DNA of 64,000 nt from Terana coerulea (taxonomy: Eukaryota; Basidiomycota; Agaricomycetes; Polyporales; Phanerochaetaceae), in NCBI GenBank assembly GCA_024811115.1, contig JAKOGH010000031.1, positions 1 to 64,000 on the forward strand, read 5' to 3'. Positions 48,555 to 59,338 of this stretch are shown here, in pieces. The notes under the pieces are model-generated. The model saw only the letters and a list, made by a program, of their open reading frames with translations, ran no database searches and was not told the origin of the DNA. The position numbers and the translations under genes were made by a program. The stretch's first letter is position 1, and the number at the start of each line of letters is the position of its first letter.

Positions 48555-51500
48555 ATGGTTGACTCACTCAAGACCCATTTCGACCCTCGTATGGGGGACG
48601 AAGGGATGGACGAAGAGATACCCCCGCCCACACCTCAACGAGAACCTCGGAGGCGTGTCAAACTAGACAAGCATCCCACGTTTGAGGACGGCGAGCCCAA
48701 GAGATATCCGGCTAGTCCAAGCTCATCCAATGAGACGACAGGGAGATGGGGATCCGTGAAGAGGAAGGGAAGCGTCCTCGATTATCCTTTGGACAGTGGA
48801 TTTTGAAGTATTCACCCGTTGACTTGAACTGGATTCCCGCGAACTGGACGTGGTCCAAGATGAAGCCCGTTATTCGCACCGCTATCACAGCCTGGATATC
48901 ACTACTGTTCTTCGTCATTCCTAAGCTGGAGGTCATGCTCGGCCAGGTATGCCGTTATTCCCCTCTACTCGCCAAATCCGTCATCTCATTGTTGCTCATA
49001 TGTTCTCAGGCTAGCTTCTTGATCTTAATCGGTACGCATACACTCGCTTGCACAACCTCCGCTGCTCCCATATGTGCGCCGAGAGTTCTGAGTGCAACAG
49101 GGCACTGCTGCACCCATGCCAGTCCTAATCTGGCAAGGCTACATGCATGCATTGAATAATTCGCAGACAGCGATAATCGTTCGCCTGAACTTCAAACTCT
49201 ACATTTCTGGCAGACATTGGCTCCGGGAGCGGCTGGAGCTATGTGTCTTCCATATGTCTTCGGAGACTGACCTACCATGTCCAGTGGCGTTTCTGCAGCC
49301 GCCGATTGGGCCATTTATCGCAGTACTTGAGCAAGAAATCATACTTTTACTCTGCGTCGCGAGCGCTTGGGCGTACGTTGCCGTGATACCTACCACAAAC
49401 CCAATCCACTCACCTAGTTTCCAGTTGGGCCTGTCTTGGGCTATTCTTGGCAAATTTCTCTCGAACGCATGTCGACTACAATGCGGCAACAGCGGTCATT
49501 GCCTCTGGTGAATACATCGAGGCTGGCCCCGCAATTATCCAAGCGGTATTCCTGTTCTTTGGCAGCGCCTTTTTCCTGTACCTGAAGGCACGACTTGGTC
49601 CTGGACCGTATCTCATCGGGTCTATCATGGGCTGCATCTGCTTGGATATATGCTTATGCACCGCCGCTCTTTTCCCTTACCCATTCTACGCCATCGGCAA
49701 AGCGGTAGTGGTCCCCGTTACTTTCCACTCTGCACTGTCTATACTCGCAGCGGCAGTGATATTCCCATCAACCGTGACAGCTCAGTACACGGCTTCAATC
49801 GGTCGCGTGCTCGAACCTTTGGAATCCTTCCTTGCTCAGCACCGGCAAATCCTACAGCTGGACCCGTCATCCGACGAGTTCGCCGGATCTGCTAAGGCGC
49901 TTCAAGGTTTGGTGGACAAAGCTGAAGGCGGGCTTGCACCGACTGCCGTTTGGTTTCGATTACTGAAGCGCGACATCATATGGGGCCGTTTCTCGCCGCA
50001 GGATATCTCGATGCTGCAGTGGTCAATGAGGAGAATCGTCACTCGGTCCGAAGGAATGAACATCTACTTTACCCTCATTGACCCCACGCGAGAGAAATTC
50101 CCGATAACTCCAGCGCCGACTGTACCCAGCACCCCTGTGTTGACGAGAGCGAACACGCCGATCTCATCTCGCGCAAGCTCCCCTGTGCGCGGGCCCCGCG
50201 ATCGTTCCTCCGATATGCTGGACCACACCCTCACTCGGGAGTCCACCATGCGAATTCGTCCTCGCCGTGACCGCTCGTCCGAGATTCTTCAGCAAAGTCC
50301 CACTCGTGACTCAACGGCAAGCCATCGACACGCAGGACCGTCTTCGCCGCTGCATTCTGCCATCGCCCGGCATCTCTCACACCTCTCAGGCAGACAGCAT
50401 CATCGGCACCGTCATAGCAGTCAGCACGACAGTCACCTGCACCTCTCCCTTCTCGAGATGGCGCACGCTCTTCGGCCGGAAACAGAGAGCGCTGTGGGTG
50501 TCTTTGAGTCTCAGCGGTACCTCAACCTGGAGGCGACGCGGCTGTCACACGCGCAGTCTCCCGAGATGACCGCACAGTTCACGGAGCTGCTTGGCCAGAG
50601 CTGCGACGAGCTTCTCGGCGCGTCCAGAGACGGCGTGCTGGCGGTCAAGGACTGGGTGACGAACGTCCGGAAGGCCGAGTTTGGCGGCAAGAAGAAGGTG
50701 GAGAAGGTGCGCGGAGAGCGTCTGAAGAAGCTGGAAGAGATGCGCGACCATATGCGCGAAGCCATCGAGCGATTCAGGAAGGACGAACGGTGCGTCGTTT
50801 CGTGCTTGCCTTCCGCGTGCATGGCTCATATTTACGTCCGTGATAGGCTCCGGGTGCTTGACCCGTATCGTGTGGCTTTCGACCCAAAGCAAGCTCGTGG
50901 AGGGAAGGCTGCTAGCGAAGCACCCCCGCACAAATATCTCTTCCATTGCTACATGTACGAATATCATATTCTCCAATTTGGTGTTCTCATCAAAGGCTTG
51001 GTGAGTAAACTGTCATGTTTTAGCTCCCGCTGGTGCTAACGCTTTCCGGCGGGTAGCTCGACGAGATCATCGGCCTCGAGACCACGCGAAAGCGGCCGAA
51101 GCTGTGGATCCAAAGTCCCTCCGATATTTTCTTCTTCTTCGCGCCTGGGTTCAACCCCACACCGAACTTCGACCAAGATGACGACGAGGATCCGGGTATG
51201 TCTCCTCAAGGTCTCGCCGGTCTCCTAGCTCATCTCGGATATCAGATGTTGTCCAGCTCATGGAACACGAGAATGACGACGACCTCGGCGCGACGAGGCG
51301 TCGAGATCCTGATGCCCTTCCGCCGACGAATGCCTTCGAGCGCACGATGCTCTTGCTGCACGAGTCATTTGCGGCGCTAGGCCAGGGTAATGTCGTATTT
51401 GCACTGAAGGCTGGGCTGCTGACTGGTAAGTGATTATCTTCGGTAGAACCGGTCCTTGTGAGCTCAGTATGGAAACAGTGATCCTGAGCATACCATACCG

Positions 51501-53419
51501 GCTGAAGAACTCAGCTCATTTCGCCTACAGTAAGAATCTATGCTCGGTCATTGCCTCGTCACTTCTGACTTCATGACCACAGCGCAACATCTTGTATGGG
51601 GAATGTAAGCAGATATGCTCATATGAGAGTATAGCATCGTGTTGCTAAGGTGTCAATTATGGCTAGATTCATGGGTCAACTGACCCTCGCTCGATTCCGG
51701 GGCGACACGACCTTCGGCCTTGTCGCTCGTATACTTTCCACTTTCTTTGGTGGCCTCGTCGGGACGGTCATCTGGTGCGTGCTCGCATTTAATACATTGC
51801 TTCTTTTACGTACAGCTCTCAAACCTTGACGTCTGGCTTCATCAAGGTACATTTCCGCAGGTCGCGGACTGGGGAATGCCTACGGCCTCGCTGCAGTCTG
51901 CGCCGTCTGCTTCCCTCTTTTCTGCTACGGACGTCTGTACTGGCCTGGGCCGCCGATGTTTAATCTCATCGTACGTGCGCTCCGCCCCCATCTACACGCG
52001 CGCGACTGACCGGAACCCTACACAGTTCTTCGTGACGGCCGTGCTGGTGCGTGCCTCATCCGTGCCCTTCTTGCCCCTTGGACACGCTGTGTTAATGCGG
52101 CGATTCGTCTACGCCTATGCAGGTGATAGGGTTCTCATGGCAGGACACACACTTCCCAGCAAGCTTCATCTACTATGGGATTGACGTGGCTTGGGTATGT
52201 CCTCGACATCTTCCTGCTCCACGGCAGTCTTCTGATCTACACTGGCTCTTACCCCTTGATCAGCGCCGCTTCGTATTGGTCACCTGCGGCGTCACTGCAG
52301 CCTTGTACGTGGCTTTGCCTCCACTCAGGTGCTATCCACGAACGCTGACCGCTCGTGTTTGATGCGTCGGACAGCCTGGCGTCCTTCCTGCCGCCCTCGA
52401 CGACCCTCCGCGGGTATCAACGCTGCATGATGTCGACGACGGTGGCGGAGATCGGCTCCGTGTACTGTGGCATCGTGTCCTTCGCAAACACGCAGGGCAC
52501 GTACGACATGGACCGCGGCGCCATCGTGCAGAGTTTGATCGCCATCCGGCTCAAGCTCAAGCGTTCGCTCGTGCTCCGCACGAATATCGTATACGAAGTG
52601 CGTCCCTGGTCTTCTCCCCGTGCTGGCCCGCCGTCGGCGGCTTCCCTCGCCGCCGATTGGAGGTTTCACTCCGTGTTCAATTTGTGGTGTTGACTTGGGC
52701 CGTTTCAGTTCTCGCTGCGCGGGAAATGGCCGGCGAAGAGATACCACAAGATTCTAGAGATCCAGCTGTACGTCTGCGCCTCCCTGTGGTTGTGGCACTG
52801 CGACTCATTTCGCGTCCCAGGCAAACTGCATATCTTCTGTCGCATCTGATGTCTGTAGTGGAACAGCTTGAGCCCGCATGGCGCCGTGCATTCTTGCGAC
52901 GCACTCGGTTGCTGGACGCGGACTTTCAAGGAGACATGTTGGCTGTCATCAGTGCGTGCTACACCGAGTCCTCGTTTGTAGAATCCTTCTCATGTACTTT
53001 GGTCCCATCTAGGTATGATCTCGACCTCCTTGCGAACAGGACAGCCGCTACCCCAAATTACGCCGTGCCCGCTGCTGGACCGGTATATGGTGAATAGCCA
53101 CGGGCTGAACGTAATTCGCCATGAAGCCGACGACGACTACGGCCTACCTCGAACGATGACCATCGACACCCTGGCAAACGAACAATACTTGTGCGTATGT
53201 CAATGAGTGCCTGTGGCATGTGTTAACCCGTAGTCACGAATGCGTAGATGCTTCGCAGTAGGCTGCACCACTGCCTTCGGCATTGTGATGCGCTTAGACA
53301 GGCTCATGGTCGCCACCAAGGAACTCGTCGGGGAACAATATCACATCCACGGAGTCGGCGTCCCACTACGAAGGGAATTCACGAACATGGACTCGGCGAG
53401 ACCTGCCAAAGATGTCTGA
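48555..53419 (+). CDS. Large ArAE-type (PF10337/DUF2421) membrane transporter; one frameshift
   Basis: A multi-exon gene from ATG 48555 (MVDSLKTHFDPRMGDEG) to TGA 53417-53419 (RPAKDV). The N-terminal membrane half shows WTWSKMKPVIRTAITAW, LEVMLGQASFLILI, ARLGPGPYLIGSIMG and VVPVTFHSALSILAAAVIFP, as in the fungal 'putative ER transporter, 6TM' family. A long central cytosolic region with Ser/Pro/Arg repeats and helices follows, then a second membrane block (HLVWGIFMGQLTLARFRGDT, FIYYGIDVAW) and a DUF2421-like tail with ANEQYL, FGIVMRLDRLMVATKELVGEQYHIHG. Export of aromatic or organic acids is suggested by the family name only. One base seems missing at about 48770-48773 (KRKGS then RPRLSFGQWIL). 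One intron (about 49034-49281) is unusually long at about 250 bases. Confidence 0.85.
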
Positions 53420-54466
53420 ATGGAACGAAGCGGAGCGGATTCATCACGACTCTGGACGAACTTACGGTACCATTCTCCGCATGACTTGCTAATTCACTTC
53501 ATGTATCGTTAGTGGTGTTCACCTATGGAAAGTACTCTATAGATCTCACTGTACATCGGGTACCATTCATTGTGCCGTTCAGTTGCCCGGTCACCGTGTT
53601 GCGTGCGAGCGGTTATTTATGAAACACGACTCCGCTAAGGCGCAAGTTGCAACTCTTCCACCTACCCTCACCTCAGCCATGTAGCTGTCCTCGAGCTCGA
53701 TTACTACTATTTCTCTCCACGTCTGAACTGCCGGTCGTTCTTGAAGATATTTTTACATGAGCAGAATATACAAGGCTACCAGCGCGTCCCCAACCCCGAA
53801 CATCCGAGCACCTCGTGCAGCCTGCAGCGGTGGAACCAGGTTGGGACATACTTCGAGCATGGGGCTATCTTCTTGTGAGAACGTCAAGATAAGTGGATCC
53901 TAACGGGGGTGAACAACCGGCGAGTACTCTTCGTTTCACAGAGCTTGCCGTACTCGACTGATTGCGGTGCAGAGGGCTGTCTGCTTTATCTGCCCTTACT
54001 GACGGTCTCATGACTGTCTGCAATCCACGAAACATACCATATCGCACGCTTCTATTCACAAAACATGTTTGCACAGTCTTCCAAGCGCGTCGTCTCCCGG
54101 AACTGTGGTTGCCGCAGTAAAGTTCTGATTCAACCCGACCCTGGAGGACCAACTATGCCAGTATTCAGGGAGTTTGCTGCATATGTACGTGTCGTCAGAG
54201 CATAAGAGGGTGACGGTGGTGGCCACGGAGTGCGTAAGGCTAGCAGGACATGGTTGGGAGGGCCGTGGACGCGGGTTGTAATGAAGAAGGAGGCGCGCTC
54301 GACCGAGAGACGAGGAACGTCGGCCGGCTGAGCGGCAACCGCGTGAACCGGTGACGGTGAGTTCGCCCATTCGCTCGTCATATGCACACATCAGCTGGAC
54401 TTGCCTCGACATTCGAATCGATCGCTTTCCGGCGGCATTCCAGCTTGGACGAAGGAGCAGACGTCC
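53420..54466. other. Intergenic upstream of FMO3
   Basis: About 1 kb without a supported gene. Confidence 0.5.
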
Positions 54467-54473
54467 TATAAAA
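54467..54473 (+). promoter_or_regulatory. TATA box of FMO3
   Basis: TATAAAA lies 55 bases before the ATG at 54522. Confidence 0.6.
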
Positions 54474-54521
54474 CGATAACTCTGTCTGCTCGTCCAAGCC
54501 ACCGTCGCTCAGTATTCAGCA

Positions 54522-56856
54522 ATGGAACCCCATCCTATCACGACCTCGCTTCCAACTTTCGAGAAGCTAGGGGTGTCCCCGCCCACGGACGTCGACGCCG
54601 AGAAGATTGGGCGTGCATGGGTTTCTGCGTTTGGCCAGTTCGTGTCTGCAAAGGACATTAACGGCATCCTTTCGACGATCGACGGCGAGGGCTGGTGGCG
54701 AGACCTCTTCGCGTTGACTTGGGATCTGCGCACCTTCGAAGGCCCGGCGAAAATCAAGCAATTCCTCGAGGACCGCCTCGCGCTCAACGAGGTCAGCAAC
54801 GTCGAGTTCGTCAAGGCCGGCTATGGACAGCCGTTCCCCGACATCGGCCTGCTCACCGTGCAGTGGGACTTCGAGACCAAGGTTGCCAAGGGGCGCGGCC
54901 TGACCCGCCTGATACCGACCAAGGACGGTTGGAAGGCCATCATCGTCGCGACGAACCTCGAGGACCTCAAGGGCTTTCCGGAGAGCATCGGTGAGCGCCG
55001 TGACCACCAGCCCAGCCACGGCAAGTGGACGGACGCACGGCGCCAGGAGAACGAGTATGCGGACAGGGACCCGGAGGTGCTGATTGTTGGTGGCGGGCAG
55101 AGTGGGTTGGATGTTGCTGCGAGGTTGAAGCATCTTGGGGTGTCGAACTTGATTGTGGAGAAGCAGGCTCGCATTGGGAACCAGTGGAGGCATCGCTATG
55201 AGGCGCTGTGCTTGCATGATCCTGTGTGTGAGTCTTCATAATGGTGCTTCTGTCTGCCCCAGACGCTAATTTGTGTGTCAAGGGTTCGACCACATGCCTT
55301 ACATGCCGTACGTGATGCCACTTTACTCGTCTCTCTTCGTTGAATTATTCAACGTTGAATGTGCAGCTTCCCACCATCATGGCCGGTATACACTCCCGCC
55401 CAGAAGCTTGCAGGGTGGCTTGAGTACTACGCAGAAGCGATGGAGCTCAACGTCTGGCTGTCTTCGGTCGTCACGCACGCCTCGCGCAACTCCGACACCG
55501 GCAAGTGGGACGTCCTCGTCAAGCGCGACGACGGCACCGAGCGACTGTTCCATGTCGACCACGTCGTGTTCGCGCTTGGACTGGGCGCGGGCAATCCCAA
55601 CATCCCGCAGATTCCTGGACGAGTACGTGTTGAACTCGCGGAAGCTGTTTAGGGGAATGAGGACACTTACTGGTCGATTGTGTATAGGAAGACTTCAAGG
55701 GCCAAGTTCTCCACTCAACCGCGCACCGAAGCGCAAAGGACCACGCTGGCAAGAAGGTAGTTATCGTTGGAGCGTGTACATCTGCCCATGACATTGCCGC
55801 CGACTACGCAAACCATGGTGTCGGTCAGTCCCCAATCTCCTGCACACCCTACACTATGAACTGACATTCTCGTCGTCAGACGTCACAATTTACCAGCGCA
55901 GCTCAACGTACATCATGTCGACGAAACACGGCATGCCGGGAATGATGAAGCGTATGTGCTACTTCGTCTCCGTATGTTTTCTTTGCAGTAATGGCATATC
56001 GTTACAGCGAATTACTGGGAGGGTGGTCCCCCGATCGAAGAGGCAGATCGTCTCGAAAACTCGGTGCCAATATTGTTCGGCAAGCTGATGGCGCAGCGGG
56101 TGTCCGCCAAGACCAAGGAGCAGGACGCGTAGGCTGACTGTTGCTCCTCGCTTCACGCATCGCTCACTGCTAGAGGCGTGTAGGGACCTGCTGAACGGCC
56201 TGCAAAAGATTGGGTACAAGCTCAACGACGGCGAACACGGGTCCGGTTTCGTGTTCCTCGCCCTCAAGCGCGGCGGCGGGTACTACCTCGGTGCGCTCTC
56301 CGTTTTCGTTGTGGCTGCGGCATGCTCACTTCAGTCGCGCAGACGTCGGCGCGTGCCAGATGATCATCGACGGCCAGATCAAGCTGAAGAACGGGGCGCA
56401 GATCGAGCGCTTCACCGAAAACGGCCTCAAATTCGACGACGGCAGCGAGCTCGACGCGGACGTCGTGCTCTACGCCACCGGGTGCGTCCCTCCGCCCCTT
56501 TCATCCCGCTCGGGCCTGTACTGACGCATGGGCGCACACACAGCTTCAGCGACACGCGCGACCCCATCCGCGAGATCGTCGGGGCGGAGGCGGGGAAGCA
56601 GATCACGCCGATCTGGGGCCTGAACGACGAGGGCGAGCTGCGCACGGCGTGGCGTGAGCTCGGGCTGCCGAACGTGTGGTACATGATGGGCAACCTCGCG
56701 TGGTCGCGCTTCTTCTCCAAGCACGTCGCCCTCCGTGCGTCCTCTTCCTTACTTTCTGTGTTGTGTCTGTGCTGACTGGCTGCGCCGTGCTCAGAGATCA
56801 AGGCGAAGCAGGAGGGGCTGTTCGGCGAGCGGTACTCTGCGCCTGTCAAGTGGTAG
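54522..56856 (+). CDS. Flavin-containing monooxygenase FMO3 (NTF2-like N-terminus), intact
   Basis: Ten exons (54522-55227, 55283-55307, 55367-55622, 55688-55823, 55880-55951, 56008-56128, 56184-56290, 56343-56481, 56544-56734, 56795-56856) close exactly to 604 residues. Order: N-terminal segment with WWRDLFALTWDLRTFEG, an NTF2-like fold by comparison; FAD-binding VLIVGGGQSGLDVAARL; FDHMPYMPFPPSWP; the FMO-type FKGQVLHST; NADPH-binding VVIVGACTSAHDIA; DADVVLYATG; ending APVKW. It is the intact reference for the two broken paralogs FMO1 and FMO2. It likely oxygenates a soft nucleophile or carbonyl using NADPH and FAD; substrate unknown. GH31-C follows on the same strand after 2.5 kb. Confidence 0.92.
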
Positions 56857-57351
56857 AATATGCCGTTGCCCGACGAATGAGTACCAAAAAGACAAAGGAC
56901 GAAGGGTGAGGGAGCATACACAAGGAGCAAAAGGATGAGAGCGAAGGGGGAAAGCCTTGGCATTGTACGTTTTATCTACCATGTATCATTTGCTTTGTTA
57001 CATGCTCCCAAGGGGAGGACTTGATGTATCGATAATCTAGAGAAATGTGTTGCAAATTAAGCATACGCTTTCCATCATCTCTAAGCGTGTGCGCAAAATT
57101 TTGGGGCCTCATGCCGTTGTTCGCCGGTTGTAGGTCTTTGGAACACCTACAGCCGAGCTACCGCATGTGGCGTCTGCCCACTGCTGCCACTCAGGAAAGC
57201 AACACGAAAGTTGGCCACAAAAAGCCGAAACCCCTTCGACAACAACCCTTTGGGCGCATGGGGACATGTACAGATCTGAATGGCAGTGTATGTCTTCGTC
57301 CGAAGCGTACGCCGCATTCTATTTTCATTTATTTTTGCAATGCCGGCCCGA

Positions 57352-57376
57352 GCGCCACAAAGGCTTCAGCCACGTG
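57352..57376 (+). promoter_or_regulatory. Two-part repeated motif, copy 2
   Basis: GCGCCACAAAG, GCTTCAGC, CACGTG, followed by GGATATCTGAACGC. Half-sites, spacing and downstream bases all match copy 1 at 15956-15980. Confidence 0.45.
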
Positions 57377-57466
57377 GGATATCTGAACGCTGTTGTATAC
57401 CCCCCGCCAGTGCAACTTCAACTTGAACACGAGTTTATACATCCCGCCCTAGCCAATTACCTGTCA

Positions 57467-57485
57467 CCCCCCCCCCCCCCCCCCC
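57467..57485 (+). repeat. Homopolymer run of 19 C
   Basis: An uninterrupted run of 19 C just before a small ORF. Length is likely unstable and hard to sequence. Confidence 0.9.
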
Positions 57486-57495
57486 TACCACGCCA

Positions 57496-57852
57496 ATGGG
57501 CGCCCCAGAGCTGCCCCCGGAGCGCCTGCAGCAGCCTGCACGCGCAGGCCGCCTGCTCGACGTCCCGCCGCCGCCGCGTCCTCTGCCGCACGCGGCGCGT
57601 CCGGACTTGCTGGCGGCGTCGGTGGTGTTCCCGGGGCACGCGTCTTTAGGCTACAAGCAGACGTTCCTCCACGTCATGGGCGCGCGCGGTGACAGGGCAG
57701 CTGTCAAACAGTTCCCGGTCGAGCATGTGCGCTGGGAGCTGGTGCCGGTCTTGGATGCGTTTCTCGGCCATCTGTTTGGACTGGAGTTCGAGCACCTCGA
57801 CCTGCGGTGGCATCTGGACATGAGTTGTCTCGAGCTCAGTGGCTGGAATTGA
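57496..57852 (+). CDS. Small GC-rich ORF, doubtful
   Basis: A 118-codon open frame begins MGAPELPPERLQQPARAG and ends LELSGWN. The second half (GYKQTFLHVMGARGDRAAV, HVRWELVPVLDAFLGHLFGL) looks protein-like, but I recognise no family. It sits between FMO3 and GH31-C, immediately after a long C run. It may be a remnant exon or chance open frame in GC-rich DNA. Confidence 0.25.
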   Translation: MGAPELPPERLQQPARAGRLLDVPPPPRPLPHAARPDLLAASVVFPGHASLGYKQTFLHVMGARGDRAAVKQFPVEHVRWELVPVLDAFLGHLFGLEFEHLDLRWHLDMSCLELSGWN

Positions 57853-58307
57853 TGCCGTTTTCTGGAAGCTGTTTTTGATCTGCGAGGCGTTAGGCTGGGG
57901 TCGTGAAAACAAGTTTGTCCTCAATCTTGAGTGCAGTATGTCAGAGATATATCATTTACTGAGCAATGTAACTCAGCATTGCCACTTTTATATTTCCGCG
58001 TCTGAAAAATGGCCTCTGTCCCTCACAGAGCACATTTCGGACTAACGAATTCGAAGCATGCGTCTCACCTCCAGCACAACTCAGCTTATCGACTGCTCCG
58101 AGTCGCTGAAACAGCATCCGTGGTTGCTGCACTCCCACACTCATATACCGCACGCCCTCATCGATTCGCCTCAGAGCCGCGTTTGGTGTGCGGCACATGC
58201 GCTGATCGTGTTCAGCGCCGCGCCCGCCCGCGACCCGGGTGCACTGCGCCACCACGTCCTATCTGGCTGCATCTCGAAATCCTTTGAATAAGGTGACTGA
58301 ATGCGGG

Positions 58308-58332
58308 GCGCCACAAAGCCTTTCTCCACGGG
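58308..58332 (+). promoter_or_regulatory. Two-part repeated motif, copy 5 (variant)
   Basis: GCGCCACAAAG, eight bases, CACGGG, one mismatch to the CACGTG half. About 1.0 kb before GH31-C. Confidence 0.35.
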
Positions 58333-58890
58333 GGCGGGGTCTGATGGCATCAACTGCCCTGTTTCAAACGCTAATTTCGCTGACTCAATGAACGCGTCGC
58401 GACGGCCTGTCATGCTCGGAGCGTAAAGTCCGAATACATATGTACATCATGAGCTCCGTTGCGCTTTAGACCCCAGCCCAGGAACGTTTCGCGTCCGGCG
58501 CACGGCCGACGGGCTTAGCGCAGGTACACACCGTGGATAATCGACTCTGCCCCGACCCGCCTTGTGCGACCGTGGCGCCGAGGTGTGCGCATCGGCGGCG
58601 CCAAGCGCCAGAAACAGCAGTTCCGCCCGACGCCCTGCCTGGGTTGCGGGATGCACACGCCGTTCGCGCGATGGTCGCTTTCGCGCATGCCTCCCGAGAG
58701 CCTCTGATGTCTGCCACCGACGAATGCAAGGCACGGTGCCTGCCATTGAACGTAGTCGCTAGCGAGACCTGAACAGACCTGAGCAGGCTGCTGTTCTTCG
58801 CAGACCCGGCGATGTCTGGGTGTCGCAGGCCGTGCGTATCCCGGCGGCCGAGCCAAGGTCTGGAAATGAGGGATCTAGAGCGAGGGCTAC

Positions 58891-58913
58891 GCCACAAAGC
58901 CCACGCCCACGTG
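58891..58913 (+). promoter_or_regulatory. Two-part repeated motif, copy 4
   Basis: GCCACAAAG, CCCACGCC, CACGTG. It ends 425 bases before the GH31-C start, close to the distance (about 460) of copy 1 from GH31-A. Confidence 0.45.
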
Positions 58914-59291
58914 GAAGCCACGCGAGATCCGCCTCGCTTGTCCGATAGCCTTTCGACTGAATTGAACCCTCTTGACTCTGGCCTCCACCTTTCCACCTTC
59001 CGGGCAGCACAAGCAGAGCCCCGCCAGGTGCGCCATCCCAACCTCTCGACCTTCGCGGGCTGAAACAGCGCCTCCCATCCAATTCAAGCACCGATATTTC
59101 CGTGATCGCTGGGCGCCGAAACAGTCCAATCACGCGCACCGGCTAAAGGCTAGCGCAAATGGCGCGACGTCAGCAAAAAGGCCAGCGTGACCCGCCGTGC
59201 CTTGCAGTCCACATGCCTCTTCCGATCGAGAAGACGGGGTCCGGGGAACGAAGGACGGGGAAGCCTGACGTCGGCGGGGACTGGGCGGGGG

Positions 59292-59297
59292 TATAAA
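59292..59297 (+). promoter_or_regulatory. TATA box of GH31-C
   Basis: TATAAA lies 47 bases before the ATG at 59339. Confidence 0.6.
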
Positions 59298-59338
59298 GGC
59301 GGGCGCGGGGCATCCATACCGGCGTGCAACTCCCCGCG

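Larger units (their letters stand above)
56857..59291. other. Long intergenic region upstream of GH31-C
   Basis: 2.4 kb that contains three copies of the two-part motif, a 19-base C run and one small GC-rich open frame (57496-57852). Otherwise no gene is recognised. Confidence 0.5.

Noticed and set aside
57467..57485. C run as a functional quadruplex or regulatory tract
   Set aside because: A plain homopolymer is not evidence of function and may be mis-sized in the assembly.
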